Notes: generated from the sequence alone by a model not told the origin. DNA of 48,377 nucleotides from Deinococcales bacterium (GCA_025359505.1 JANYHH010000080.1:1-48377); one strand, 5' to 3'; shown: positions 20,501-35,500, counted from the stretch's first letter. Translations and numbers: made by a program.

Positions 20501-23500
20501 CCGTCGGGCAGCGTTGCAGCGGAGACCGACTGACCCGCCAAGGTCAGCGTCCAGCGTCTCGAGCCGTCGGGGTTGATGGCGGTGATGCCGCTCGAGGCGA
20601 CGAAGGCTGTACCGTCCGCACCGATGGCGGGCGTGACGGCCGCGCCACTGGGCAAAACTGCCGACCAGATCAGTGTCCCGGCAGCGGACACGCGCAGCAA
20701 GCGACCGTCGGCAGTGGTGACGAGCGCGTCGGTGTCAAACAGCGCTGGTGCGCTCAGGGCATCGGCGTCGGGGCTGGGCGCGAAGCTCCAACGCAGTGCG
20801 CCGGTGGCAGGCTCGAGGGCGCGTAATGTGGATGCGCCGGTCTGATTGGCGGTCACAAGCAGTTGCGCTGCGCTGACCGCGACGGGGTTGAGGGTCGCGC
20901 CTGCGACGGTGTGAACCCATTGCGTCACGCCATCGGCGGACACGCGCAGCACGCGGTCGCCTCTGGAGACGAGCAGTCCGGCAGTGTCCGCGCTCAAGCC
21001 CAGTGGAGCCGCCCCGAGATCTTGCGTCCAACGCAATGCGCCGGGCGAGCGGAAAATCAGGTTGCGGGTCAGCTCGAGCCGCTCGCTTGGGCGCAGCGTG
21101 ACGTTGAGCGTGTCACTGACCGCCTCCTCACCGCGAGTAGCGCGTAACTCGAGCGCCGCGCTGGACTGAGACAGTGGATAGATCAATGTGGTGATGTAGC
21201 GCCCCGTGCCGTCGGTGGTGATCGGGGCGAGGTCGGCGACGCGCACGGTGGCGTTCGCGGCCGGGGTGGCGGCATCGAGCTTGACCTGACCACTGAGCGC
21301 CAGCGTGGTGACATTCAAGCTCAGATTGCGCTCGAGGCTGGCGTCCGTACCGCTCGCACCGGCGGGCGCGGTGGCGGAAACCGTGCTTTGACCGTAGACG
21401 CTGTTGACGCGCAAACGCAGCGCCAGACTGCCGGTCTTGGCGGTGCGAGCCGTGCAGTCGTAGCGTCCGCTGATGTCGGTTTCACTGCGGCACAGCAATG
21501 TGTTGTCAGACTCGAAGACGCTGACCTCCTGCCCAGCGAGCGCTGTGCCAGCATCATTGGCGTTGCCGACCACGCCGCCAAAACGCAGGAAGCGCAATCC
21601 ACTCGCGCTCGAGTCGGGCGGTACACGCCCGCTGTTGCTCAAATCTCGAGCGCGTTTAAGCCACGCCCCCGCAGCGAGGTCTCGGGCAGCCGCGTTGATG
21701 GCTTTCAGTTGCGGGCCGCTGGCGACGTAAACCGCGCCGTCGCGTCCGAGCGCGAGGCTGCGCGGCTCGAGGTTGGGGGCGCGATACGTCCAGTTCGGCG
21801 CACCCTGCGGGCCCAGTTCGGTCAGTCCACCGGCATCGGCGCGGTACGCCGCGAGGTCACCGAGCAACCCAGCCGAGCCGAGCGTCGCGGTGGCGCGTCC
21901 GCTGCCGTCAATGTTGATATTGCCAACAGCACTCGAGCCGCCGCCCGCGCTGCGCTCGAGCAGTTGACCATCGCGGGCGAAGCGCCGCAGCGAGCCGTTC
22001 GTCTCGAGTGCATACAATTCACCACTGGCACTTAGGGCTAAATCGAGCACCGCGCTCGAGCTTTGAGCCAGCCAGCGCAGACTGCCATCGGGGTTGAGGG
22101 CGATGACCGTACCCGCGTTGTTGCCCGCGTAGAGCGTGCCATCCGCGCCAACCACGGGCGCGGCGCTGGCGGGCGCACCAATCGCTCGCGTCCAGCGCGA
22201 TTCGCCCGTGATGCTCAGTGCCTCGAGTTGCCCATCGCTGCGATGCAGGTAAATGCCACCGTCAGCCGCGACGGTTGGGGCGACCGCTGCGGCGCTCGCG
22301 GACGCGTGCGACCAGCGCAGGCTGCCGTCGCGGTTGACGGCGTACAATTTGCGGTCGCTCGAGGCCACGATTACGAAGCCGTCCGGGTGCAGCACGGGGC
22401 TGGTCAACAGTGGCCCGAGCGTGGTGTAACTCCACCGTTCAGTGCGGTCGGTGGCGACGGCGTACAGTTTGCCGTCTTCAGAAGCGATGTAGAGCGTGCC
22501 ATCATCCGCGATGGCTGGCGCGGCTCGAATCGCGCCGCCGGTGGCGAAGCTCCAACGCTCCTCGCCGAGCGAGCGGCGCTCGAGCGCGAGGTCGCCCAGT
22601 TGTTCGCTGAGTTGCCCTGGCGCGGCGGTGAGGGTCACAAGGCGGCGGCTCGAGAGTGCCCCGCTTTGCGCGTTGAGATAGACGCTCAGTGTCCCCGTGC
22701 TCGTTTTAGGGAGCATCGCGGCCAGCTCGTAGCGCCCGGTGGCGGTGATCGGGCTAACGCCCTCGACACCGCCCTGTAACGTGACCGCGCCACTGGCGAC
22801 CGCCGAGCCGTCTGGCGCTCGGACGACGCCCGCGAAGACGACGGTCGTGGTCGGCACGAGCAAATCCTGTGCGGTCTCGACACTGCTGCCTACTGCACCG
22901 GCGGCAAAGGCGAGCGTGCGCTCGAGATCACCTTGCAGGCTCGAGACCGTGAGTTTCAATTCGCCAGTCGTCAGACCCGAGACCGGGCCGCCGCAAGCGT
23001 AGACGCCTTGGGCATCGGACGTGGCGCGGCACAGCACGGAGCCGTCGCTGCGGCGCGTCGTGACCGTCGCACCGAGGAGGGGCTGACTGGGACGGTGCAG
23101 GTTCAGCACCGCGCCGCGCACGCGCACGATGCGGTTTGCGGCGATGGTCGACAGGGTTCCGGCGCGGCGGGCGTTGCTGGGATCGCGGTTCAGTTGGGCC
23201 CAGGCGCTGCCCGCCGCACCATTGGAGCCAGTAGCGACCGCATTGAGTTTGCCGTCAGCGGTGGCGAAGATCAGATCGCCCGAGGGCGTCATCAGCGCGG
23301 CGCTCGGGGCGCTCGGGAAGCTCAGACGCCACGCGACCGTACCATCGGGTTTCAGTGCGCTGAGCTGGCGGTCACTCGAGGTCAGATAGACGGTTCCGTC
23401 TGCGCCGATGGCGGTTGGCAGCGCCGTGCCGCCGGTGGTGGCCGTCCAGCGCAGTGTGCCGTTGGCACTCAGCGCGGTCAGACGGCGGGCGCTCGAGGTC

Positions 23501-26500
23501 GGGTCGGCCGTGCCGACGTACACCGCATCGTTCTCGCCGATCAGGATCGGTGCGTTCGCATCGGCTAGTGTGTACTGCCAGCGCGATGACCCGTCCGGGG
23601 CGAAGGCGTGCAAGCGCCCGTCGGTGCTGTCGGATAAGAGATCGCCGCTCGAGTTGAGCGCCAACCAACGCGCACCGGGGGCGCTCAGGGCCCGCTCGAA
23701 CGCGCCACTCGCACCCCAAAGCTCCAACCGATCCTCCGTGCCGACGGCGACGGAACCGGACGCGGTGACGACGGGCGCACCCGAGGCGAGGCTCGAGAGC
23801 GCCTTCGTCCAGCGCGTCGTGCCATCGGCTTCGAGGGCGACGAGGGTGCTGCGGTCGGCGCTGACCCCGTACAGTCGATCATCGCCTGCGACCGCGAGTC
23901 CCAAGGTCAGTTTGGTTGGCGCAGTCCAGCGCGAACTGCCGTCTGGGTTGAAGGCGCGGGTGTCTGTTGCAGAACCAATAACGACTGTGCTATCCCCGGT
24001 GATGACCGGTGCGAGCGGGTTGTCGCCAACCGCGACCGCCCAGCGCTCGCGTCCCTCGAGGTCAAAGGACACGAGTTGCGAACCGCGTAACCCGTAAAGG
24101 TTCGTACCTCCGAGCGCCAACGGCGTCAGGCTCGAGAGGCTCGCACTTTGGCTGTACTTCACCAGACCCGGTGTGCTAGCGCTGGCGTTCAGATCGAGCA
24201 CGCGTTCGGTCAAGGCTTGCGGGGTGAGCGCAATCCGCTCGCGAGCGAAGGCCGCGCCACCCGTATCGCGGTAGCGCAACTCCACAGTCGCGGCGCTGAC
24301 GCCCTTGGGCATCGTGAAGAAGCGCTCGAAACGACCGTCGGCATCGGTGACAAGGGTTTGCGCGGTCAAGTCTGGCCCACCGAGGCTGACCGAACCACCG
24401 ACGACCGCCTCGCCGCTCGAGTTTTTGACTGTACCAGAGAGCTTCAATGTCGTGACCGGCAACCGCAAGTCCACGCGGCGCTCGTAACTGAGGGTCGCCA
24501 AACCTAAGGGCATCGTCGCGTCGACGCTGAAGCTTGAGTACGGTTCCCCGGTCGTCACGCGCAGTGGCAGGGCGCTCAGCGTGGTTGTTTGCGCACCGCA
24601 GATGTAATAGCCAGTGGCATCGGTGCGGGTGCGGCAGATGAATTCGTTGCTCGCAGTGCGCACCTCGACACCCACGCCAGACACGGCTTCGCCGGGCCCG
24701 AAGCGGTTGAGGGCGATGCCGTTCACGGCAATAAACCGCCGCACGCCGGGCAGGCCAGTGCTTCTCGAGGTGTGACCTGGCTCGCGCCCAACGACCGGCC
24801 AAGCCGACGCCGCGAGTCCGGGCGAGGTCGTGTTGATCGCGTAAATGGCCGGGAAGCTGCTGCGGAGGTCGTCGCTGTTCTTCGGCAGGATTGCCAACAC
24901 CAGACCGTCGTCGAGCACTGTCGGCGGCGCACCAAGGCGCACGTTGCCACCGTTCAAATTGAGCGGTGGCGCGGCCGCATAGCGCCAGACCTCGCGCCCC
25001 TCGAGGTCAAGGGCTATAAGTGCTGCCGCATCGCACGGATAATCGTATTGCGTGGCCGGGAAGTACGTCGGCACGAGTCGTTCCGGAATACACAGGTTGC
25101 TGCTGACGAGGTAAATTCGCCCGTCGGCCGCGACCGTCGCCGGGCTGATCGCGCCGGGCATCGGGGCAGCCCAGCGCAGTGAGCCGTCGCTGCGCAGCGC
25201 CACGAGGCTGCTCGAGGAACCGCGCCGGGCGGGGCTGAGGATGCTGCCGTCGGGGGTCAAGGTCGGTGCGCCGCTGGCGGTGTCCCCGATGCGGCTGCGC
25301 CAGACAATCGCGCCCTCGTTCGGCTCCAAAGCCACGACTTCGCCGTCACCGCTCGGCACGTAGATTGTGCCGTTCGCGCCGATGGCGGCAGGGTGGAACG
25401 CTGCATTGAGCGGCGTGTACCACTTCTCCCGGCCGTCGGGGTTGATCGCGTAATACGCCCCACCGCTCGGGGTTGGCGCGTCGAGGGTTGGCGCACGGTT
25501 TGGCGTGCCGACGTAAATCGTGCCATCCGCGCCGACGACCGGGGCGGAGCGCAGCTCGAGGTCGGCTTGCCACTGCCACAGCAGACGACCCGCCCCATCA
25601 AAAGCGTAGAGGCTTCGCCCACCGACCGCGTAGACTTCTCCGCTCTGTCCGAGCGCGGTCGCCGTGAGGTTGTTTGCGCCGGATGCACTGGTGCTCCACA
25701 GCGGTGCGCCGTCGGCGGTGCTGACGCTGACCACACCGCCCGAAGCGGTGACGACCCGTCCAGCGCCACCGATGGCGACCCGAGCCGTAGAGTTGATCCG
25801 TCCGCGCTCCGCACCGTCGGCATCGAGAATCGCGCCGCTGGTGTAGAGCAGATTGCTCGCGCCGACCGTGACCCCCGTACCGCCGCCCGCGACGATCCAA
25901 GCGACCTGCCCAAGCTGGGCGCTGCCGAATTTGAAATCCGTGCTCAGGCTCGTCAGGCGGTTGGCAGCGATGGTGACTGGCACGGTCTGATCGAGCCTCG
26001 AGACACCCTTGTTGGCGAAGATCGACAGCGAGTACGCCCCTGGGCGCTCGACCGGAATGCGGAAGCGGTAGCGCCCCTCTCCGTCGGTGTACGACTCGCC
26101 GCGCAGCGGATCGGTCAGGCGCACGAGCGCCCCGTCCATTGGCTTATCGACGCGGTTGAGCACTTGTCCCGTGAGTTCCAATGTGGTTTCGGGAACCTCG
26201 TGAATCGCGTTCAACTCGAGGCTTGAGCCGAGATCGCTGGCGGGCAGCGCGAGGCTGGTGCTGGCGGTCAGGCTGCGAACGACCAGCGGCGCGGCTGCCA
26301 CGGCAACGCTGTTGAACGCGCAGCTAAACGCGCCATCCGCATCACTGAGCGCCCTGCACAGCGGTGTACCCGTCGCGGTTTCGACCGTCAGCTCGAGGTT
26401 TGCAATGGTGCGAGTCGGAATGAATTCGTTGCGGGCCAGACCGCTGACCTTGATGCGGCGACTGGCAACGACCGGCGCTGGGTCGGCGCGGCTCGAGTTG

Positions 26501-29500
26501 CCTTGATCGCGTCCGACGCGGAACCACGGCGTAACCGCCACGCCGTCGCTGCTAGCGCGAATCGCGAGAATCCGCCCGTCGCGGGTTGCAACGACCACGG
26601 TCTTGTCAGCCGTGACGAGCGGTGCGCCCGCGAACGCGCCCGGCGCGTTGGCCTGCCAGCGCTCTTGACCATCCAGCGTCGTGGCCCGCAAATGAACGGC
26701 GTTGCTGAAGTACAGCATCTCGTCGCTCGAGGCGACCGGGGCGTCGCCATTCGGCAGTTGCGCGACAACGCTGCCTTGCGGTGAGTACAAGACCATCGGC
26801 TCGAGCGGCTTAGTGACACTGCGCCCGAAAAGAATGTTGCCACTCCCTAGAATGATCGGTTGACCGATGTCACCGATCGCACCGCGCCACAGCACACCGC
26901 CGTGCGGTGCGAGGGCGACCGCGCCGCTCGAGGCGGCCGCGTAAATCGTACCGTCGCCACCGACCGCCAGGCCGCGCAACGCCAGCGGCACGCTCCAGTA
27001 CGGCACGCCATCGCGGTGAAAGGCGAAGGTGCGCGTGGATGCGGCCAAGTAGACACTGCTATCGCGCCCCAGCGCCAAGCTGCGCTTGTCGGGATCGGGC
27101 AGCGCTCGAGACCAGCGCGGCCCACCCGTCAAGCTGTACGCCTCGAGTTTCGTGCGGGTGGCGAGGTAAATCGTGTCGGCGTCGACCACCGGAGCCAGCA
27201 CCGCGTCGGCATCGGTGTCGACGCGCCAGCGCAGACGACCATCGCTGCCAACGAGCCGCAGACTGCGACCGACCGCGATCAGCACGCCACCATCCTTCAT
27301 CACCACCGGAGCCAGCTCGAGCGGCTGTCCAGCCTCGTACGTCCAGCGGGCCGCGCCGCTTTGCACGGCGTGCAATTTGCCGTCGAGTGAGCCAGCGTAC
27401 ACCGTCGCGTCAGCGCCTAGTGCCAGCGCACTGACGATGTTGCCGCCCGTGGCGTAACTCCAAGCGAGTGAGCCGAGGGCGCTCGGGTCGAGCGTGAAGT
27501 TAAAGGTTTTTTGGTTGAACCCGCCAACGCTGAGGTTGACCGTGGCGCGTTGCGGCAAGCTGACGCTGCCCTTGGCGGCGACGACCTCATAGGTTACGGC
27601 ATTGACGGGTGTCGGCAAAAAGAGCAGGCGCTCGAATTCACCTGCGCTCGAGGTGCTGAGCGTGATCGGTGCGGCGAGGGTCGAGTCGCCAATCGTTTTC
27701 AGCGTGATCAGCGCTTCCGGCACGACCTTGCCGCTCGAGTCGAGCACCGTACCGGCCACGCGCAGGGTCGTGATCGGCAAGCGCAGGTCTGGATCGACGA
27801 TGGTGGTTTCCCCGGCTGAGCCGCCCTGCACGCTCGCCTCGAGCGCGAAATTGCCGTATGGAGTGCTGATGTCGGCGCGGGCAGTGAATGGGGCGAGATC
27901 CGCAGTGAGTGCGCCGCACAGATAGCGCCCATCAGCGTCACTGACGGTCTCGCACAGTAGGCGTCCATCGAGGCGACGCAGGCTGATTGGTGCATCTGCC
28001 AAAGTCTCGAGCGGCGCGTTGCGGTTGACGATCCGACCAGCAAAGCGCACCAGGCGGCGCGGTGTGGCGTCTGGCGCGAGGGCGCTGGCGTTGCGCGTTC
28101 CTTGCGCGGGCAACGACCAGATCGTGCGCTTGGCGCGGACGGCGCGACTGTTGATCGCGGTCAGGGCGCTGCCCGCACCGTAGACCGTACCGTCATCCGC
28201 GAGCGTCAAGCTCGAGAGCGCGGCTGGCGTCTCGAAAGCCCAAGCGACGCTGCGATCCGCTCCCACGGCGTAAGCGCGGCCGTTCGTGGCGCTGGCGTAG
28301 ATTGCGCCGTCTTCACCGAGGGCCACGGCGGTGACGCGAGCCTCGAGCGGCGCGAACCAGCGCAGACTGCCGTCGCGCCGCAGGCGGGCGATGCCCTCCC
28401 CGGCGGGGCCAGCCGCGTTCGTCGTCGGGTTCGTCCACGGCAGCACGAGTTCATCGTCGTCGTCCACGGCCATGCCGCGCACGAGTGCGCCAGCGGCAAC
28501 GTTCTGCGTCCAGCGCACGCTGCTGTCGCCCGCGATTGACATGAGCTGATTGCTTGAACCAAACTCTAAATTATAGCCCCAGCCGCTGAGGTTGCTTTGC
28601 GAATCGGTGACAACCGCGCTGAGCGCCAGACCATTGCGTTTCCAGCGTCTCGAGCCGTCGCTGTTAACGGCGGCAAGGTATTGCACCGTAATCAGTGAAT
28701 CGGGATCTGCCTTGCATATCTCGAGTTGGCTGAATGGGCAAAGCGTGTCGGCGACGCTGACGTAAATTGTGCCGTCTGGCGCGACGGTGATCGCGTTGGC
28801 GTGCGTGCCCCAATCGTCGAGTTTCAGCGACCAGCGAATCGCACCGTTCGGCGCAACGGCGTAAAGCTTATCGCCGCCCGTATAGACCGTGCCGTCCGCT
28901 CCCATGGCCACGGCGCTGGCTGGAGGCGGGTCTTTGCGGTAAATGCGCTGCGGCCCGACTGGGTTCACGGCATCGGCCGTGGTCAGCGTCCAGCGCGGCG
29001 TGCCATCGGCGGTGTAGGACTTCAGCGTGCGATCCGTTGTCGCGTAAACCGTGCCGTCCTCAGCGGTGGCGAGCGGCGCGGCGTAGGCGTTTGTACCTGC
29101 GAACAGGTCTTTTTGGTTGACGCGAATCGCGTCCGTCCAGCGCGGCGTACCGTCGGGGTTGAGCGCGTAGAGCTTGCCGTCACGACCGCTGAGGTAGAGC
29201 GTGCCATCCGGGCCCAATGCGGGCGGGGCGACGAAGCCAATTCCGCGCAGGGACGCCCAGCGGGCTGTGCCGGGTTCGCGGTTTTCCAAGGTGAAGTCGC
29301 GCGGTACGTCTTTAAGCGCATTCGGAACCACGTCCACCGCGAGTGCCTGTGACGCCATGCGGTTGCCGACGTTGTTGGCGTCGTCACGAGCCTGCCACGT
29401 GGCGGTCACGCGAGCGCGGTTGGCGGGCGCGACGAGGTACGCGTGATACACCCCGAGCGAGTCGGTCACGACCTCGGTCTCACCGATTTCGGGGCCGGAG

Positions 29501-32500
29501 ACGCGTACCTTGCCCTGATACGGCGGTTGGCCGGCCGGGTCGAGCAGTCGACCGGTGAAATGCAATGTCGTTGCGTCCACCACGAGATCGCGGTTGTAGC
29601 GCGTGGCGCTGACCAGACTGCCAGCGGGCACGCTGCCGGTTAACGAGGCCTCGCCCCAGCGACCTCGAGCCTCCAAAATCACGGGCACGGCGGCTTCGGT
29701 GCTGACGAAGCCCTCGCAGCGGAAGCGTCCATTGGCGCTGGCGGTCGCGCGGCACAGCGGCTGGGCGTCGCCAGTGCGGGCTTGAATTTCGCCGGGCAGG
29801 GTCTGTCCCGGCACGAAGCGGTTTTTCAGCACGCCTTCGATCACGACTGCGCGTCCGACCGCGAGGTCGATCCGCACCGTGTTCAGTACGCCCGTCGTAC
29901 CCTGCACATCCACGGGAGCGCTGGCATTGCCCGCCTGCGAGCGCAAACCGAGCGTGGCTCGAGCGAAGCTTTGACCGGCTTTAAACACGAGCGGTAAGGC
30001 GTACACGCCGTTCGCGTCAGGGGTGGTTTCCAAGCTCGTGGCGCTGGACAGACCGCCAGTGTCGCCGTATAAGCTCACCAAGCCGTCCTTGAGCGGGCGC
30101 TCGGCGCTGTCGATGACGCGCCCAGTCACGAGTACGGTGGTTGGCGCGGCGCTGAGGTCGCGCTCTACGGTGACAATGGGGCCAGCGGGAACGGTGAGCG
30201 CTTCGGTGTACTCGCGCGTGCCCCAGTCGCCCTGCAATTTGTGCGTGACCGAGAATCCTGATAAGCCCCGCGCCAGCACACTACACGCGTAACGTCCTTG
30301 CGCGTCGCTCCCGGTGCGGCAAACCTCGCCGCCATCGTCGGCGGTAACGACGACCTCGGCGCGAAGCGGCAAATTCGGCATCAGGCTGTTGCTGACGCGC
30401 CCGATAAAGCGAATCATCCGCCCCGAGTCGAGGCTGATGTCGAGGTCGAAATCGTGAATTCGCCCCGGCTCGAGGTCGCTGAACGCTACTCCAGCGCTGC
30501 CGACCGCCAAGCCCTCGGGTTTGCCCGGCGCGGGCGCGGGTTCTTTAACGCTGGCGCTCAGTTCCAAACGCCCGCTGCGGATGCCCTCGCGCAGCAGTCC
30601 CGTGAACTCGAGGCGGTCGCCAGTGACGCTCAGTGACGCGGAACGCGGAATCAACAATCCCTGCCCGGCCAGCAACTCGAGCAGTGCACCTTCGACCACC
30701 CCGGCGGAGCGGTTGATGATCCGACCGCGCACGCGCACCATCGTCAGCTTCAAATCGATATCGCGGGTGATTCCACCGGCGTCAGCGCTAACATCCTCGC
30801 CGAAGGGCTGCAACGTGCCCCAGTCACCGCTCGTCAGGTACGAGACGCGAAAGGCTCCGGGTTCGGTCAGCGTGGCGGTGCAGGCGTAGTCGAGTTGCTG
30901 CGTCATCTGGGCGCGGCAGAGTTCGCCACCGCCCTCGCGCACAATGCGCACGAGGGTGTCTGGTGGGGAACCGATCTCACTCTTGACTTTACCTTTGAAG
31001 CTCACAAAGCGGCGGTACTCGAGGGTCAGGTCAGTGCCCACCGTGTTCGTGGCATTGACGCTCAGGGCTGGCAGGGCGCGGGTGGTTTCCGCGACGAGGT
31101 TCGGAGCACTCGCCGACAGCGTGACCTCGCCTCGAGCGCCCTCACCGACCGACACCAGCAGCTCGTAGCGACCCGGCTCGGGCTGCGAGAACAACCCCGG
31201 CTCGATAATTTCAGCATTTGAAAGCCCAGCCCGCACGGTCGCGGCGACGCTCGAGCCGTCCTTCGTGGTGGTGCGTCCAGTGAAGCGCAATGTGGTCGGT
31301 TTGACCATGATGTCGGTGCTCAGCTCGTCAGCGACGCTCGCGTCGGTCGGCGCAGCCGCGACACTTGCTGGGAAAACCTGCGTGCCCCACGGCCCGACCG
31401 CCTCCAAGGTCACGTCAAAGGCGCTGTTGGTGTCTATTTCGGCGCTGCACTTGAACGATCCAGGCAGGCCAGTGCCGCCCGGCGACGGTTGACGCGCCAG
31501 ATTCAAAAGTTGTGACAGGCTGATGCCCGCCAAGTCCTCGAGCTTCGGGCCGCTCGAGTCCAGCCCGGCCTTGAGTCGCAACCCCTTGGTGCTGACGCGA
31601 CAGAGTTCGTTCGCGCCTTTGCGCCGCACGACCACCGTTCCGTCCAGCGGTGCGTTTCCGATCAAGGCGTTGAGGAGCTTACCGCTGAAGGTCACGGAGC
31701 GCGTCAAACGCAGATCCTGCGTGATGCGTTTGATTGCGTTCGCCAAGAGACGCACTCCGACGCGGCGCGTCACCTGAAGGCGCGGTGCGTCTGCGCTGAT
31801 CTCGAGGAAAATATCGCGCTCGGCTTGGGTGCGCGAGAAGGTCATGTTCAGTTCGTAGCGCCCGTCGGCGTCGGTGGCGATGCTGCGACTGGCTGTGTCG
31901 GTTCGGACAGCAATGTTGGCTTCACGCACGGGCTGACCGCTCGGGTCGAGCGCTTGCCCAGAGATAATCAGCGTCGTCGGCGTGGCGTCGATGTCTTGCG
32001 TCAACGTCGCGGTCGAACCCGGTGTGGCTTTTTCGGTGAAATTCGCCAGTGCCAGCTTGCCGTCCACGTCAATGCGAACCTTGGGCAGCGCCGCGTTCGG
32101 CTTCGGCGTCATCACGCAGCGGTAACGCCCGGTCGTGTCGGTGTGCGTCTTGCAGGTTCCGAGTTCGTTTGATGTGATGCTGACTCGAGCACCCACCACG
32201 GGCTGACCGGGTTTGTTCTGATTGCTGACGTACCCGGTCACGAGGTAATTGCAGGTCAGCACCATGACCTGCTCGAGTTTTAGGCCGTAGTACAGGTCAA
32301 ACGCGATGGCATCGACTTGCTGCGCCCTCGGGGTGACGCCGGTCGGAATGTTGCAGGTGTTGCTGAGCAATGCACTGGCGCGCTCGCGGAACGGCAGCAG
32401 TTGCTCGGCCGTCGGGCGGCGGCGGTAGACGCTGTTGGCAAACGCATAGGTTTCCGGACTCTCGCCTTTGGCGTACGTGAAATAAGAAGTGGTTGCTTTA

Positions 32501-35500
32501 CGCATCCGCCAGCCCTCGGAAAGCGCCGGTTCGCCGAACCCCCGCAGCGGTGCAGTACCGTCGGGCAGGCGCAAGTCATCGCTCGGATCACCGTTTGGGC
32601 GACCCAATAGGCCCGCGTAACGATCCTTGGCGCTCTCCTCAAGCGTCAACCACAGCGAGATTGCCCCGGAAGATGGACGCAAACGCAACGCGCCATCGGC
32701 AAAAAACACGGTCACGAAACCGTCCTGCGCGGAAATCGCGGCCGTATCGCTAAGCTGACGATACGCGCCCGCCTCCAAGTCAACTGGCTCACCGTCGAGC
32801 AACGCGGCCGGCTGGACTCGAGCGCGGTACTCGAAGCGATGACCTTCGAGGTTGATGGCGATGGCGCTGACCACCGTGCTGCCGTCGTCTCTCGGGCGTC
32901 CCTGCGCGGTTTGGTGACGGGCCTGCACGGTCACGCCGGTTTGATCGTTTCTCGGTTGCAGGTAGGTGAACTCGCCCAGCGCGTGGGTATCGAACGCCAC
33001 GCGGTCGAAGCTGACGGCGTGAGGATCGCCGAGCACGGCGGCCGTGCGACCCGGCAAGCCCTCACCGAGTGGATCGGGAGCGCCCTCACCGCTGCACATC
33101 AGCGGATCGTCGAGCACGGTCACGGGGTATGACCTCGCGCCCGCCTCGCCGTTCGGCGCGAAGCGAGTTAGCGCGTCATTGTTGAGGCTCGAGCGGACTT
33201 CGACCGCGACGGCCCGCGTCGCAGCGCCGGGCGCAACGCGGCAGACGCCGACGCCGCCCGCCGCGATCTGACAATCGGCATCGGGTGAACTGATGGTGTC
33301 GAGTTGAGCAAACAACGGTGCGCGGTACTCGAGTCGCGCTGCGCCCGCGCCGCGCACCGTGAAACGCTGCGCGAACGTGCGGCGCGAACCGCTCAAGCTC
33401 GAGCGCGACTGGTTCAGCTCGAGGGTCAAGCCGCTCGCCACGGCACTCGAGATCGGCTTGGTCGGGCTGAGGTCAATGTCCGCACTGGGCAGAGTCACAT
33501 CGAGTTGTGCGGCATCCCCACTGAAGACATCAACGGCTTCAGCGCTGACTTGAGCGGTGGCGAAACCGGGATCGGTCAGCGTCTGCACCTGATAGGTTCC
33601 CGGGGCCAGGTCGAGCTGCGCCGAGGTCTCGAGCGCCGCACGCGCACTCGAGGCGCTTCTCGCCGAGGCTTGGAAGAGGGATTTGCGTTTGCCGTCCACG
33701 AGGCGCAGCGCGAGTTGCTGCGCCGTGCCGCTGGCGGTGAAGCGCTGCCCGAGCGCTCGAGCGGTGTTGCCGACGCAAAAACCAGGTTTGATCTCGCCAC
33801 CGGGTTGACCGGCGACGGACAGCGCCCTCATTTGCAACGCGCTGTCATTGGCGCTTGGCTTGTCACCAACGGCAATCACTGGGGCGCAACTGAAATTGAC
33901 GTGCCCGAGCATTGCCGGCACGCTTTGCTGGCTGAACAGGCGGTTGTGCGCCACGAGCGCCAAGCGCCCGACGCCTTGATGTTCGGACAGGCGTTGGCAG
34001 ACATCGCGGCTGATGGTAGCTTTCAGCACCAGTCGGTAGCGTCCGGGGGTGGCCGCGTCACTGACCGCTACAGCGCTCGCCAAGCGTTCGGCTACGCCAG
34101 GCGTACTGTTGTTGCCCAACAGCGCGGGCAGCACCCAGAGTTCAGCTTTCGTCAGGTCGTAGTCGTACCCCTTCACCAAGGCATCGCGGAACCCCGACGC
34201 TGCGCCCGCATCACCGTTCAAAGACTCGGTGCGGCTGGGGTTTTTCGCGACAAAGGCGGTCAGTTCAACGGTGTCGCCGGGCGCGAGTGCGTTCAGCGGC
34301 GACGCGGCCGTCGCCTCGAGTTCGACATCGGTGGCTGCGCCGTCCGGCTTGCCATCGGCGTATCCAAGGCGCAGACGCGTGGCGCTGCGCTCCAACGTGT
34401 ACGGACGATTGAGCGCGATCGCCGGCAGCAAATCGGTTGTGCGCAACGCTGCGCGGTTCCAAGCGCTCGTCAGTGCCTTCGGGTCGTCGACCAGTCCGCG
34501 CAGGCTCGCCTCGAGACCCGAACCAACTTCGGCTCGGGCGGTCAGCGGGCGCACGACGCGCTGACTGTCACTCGAGGACATCAAGGCGTTGGCGAGGCCA
34601 ACGTTCGTGGCCTGGGCGTCCGGGCCAAGTTCTAAGCGCAAGGCGGGAGCGATTTCAGCCGTGGCGGGTGCGCCAACACAACTCGCCCCGACCGTGGCGA
34701 CCCCGAGCGCAGCGCACAAGCGGGCGCGGTCTCGAGTCAACCCGCGCTGCCAAGGCTGACTGTCGACGCGCAGTGCGCCGCCCACGCGCAGGCTCAGACG
34801 CGCGTCGCTGCGACGGGCGCTCAAGCGCAGGGTTTCATCGCTCCCCTCATCCGACTCGAGGTCGATGTTCGGTAGCTCCCAATTGAAACGATTGGTGCTG
34901 GCGCTCTGGGTCAGTTGGCTGCCGTCCCAGCGCCAGCGCCAGCTCGCGTCGACGCGCGACAGATCGAGTTTAGTGGTGAGCCGCACGGCGTCCTCGCGGC
35001 TGCTTTGCACGCGCATCCCAAGGGTGGCGCGTTCGGCTTGAAACTGCGCTTGCGGGACAAAGCTCAAAAAACCGGGCACATTGGGGCTAGTGGCTGGCGC
35101 ATCGCTCAGTCCAACGCCGCAACTGGCTATGCCGCTGTGCTGCCGCCCGAGTGAGAGTCCGCGAACATCGGTGTAGAACCGCGCGTCGCGCAAACCCACG
35201 CGCCAGTCGAGCAGCATCGGCGCAGCTTCGTTAACTTCAACGGTGCTCGAGGCTGAAACGCGCGGATCGATCCGCGTGTCACCCCACAGCGAGCGCAAAC
35301 TCCGCGCGAGGTTGGACTCTCCTGAAGGGGTGCGTTCACCCGAAGCGAGCCGCGCCACGTCGTCGTCCGTACACGACACCGACGTATTGGTGGGGGCAGG
35401 TGAACTCGGTAGCAAACCCTGCATCTCGAGCTTGGCTGGGTCAAAGCTGTAGCGAGCGCGGGCGAACACATCTTTCATCGTCAAGTCGCCAGCGAGCGTC

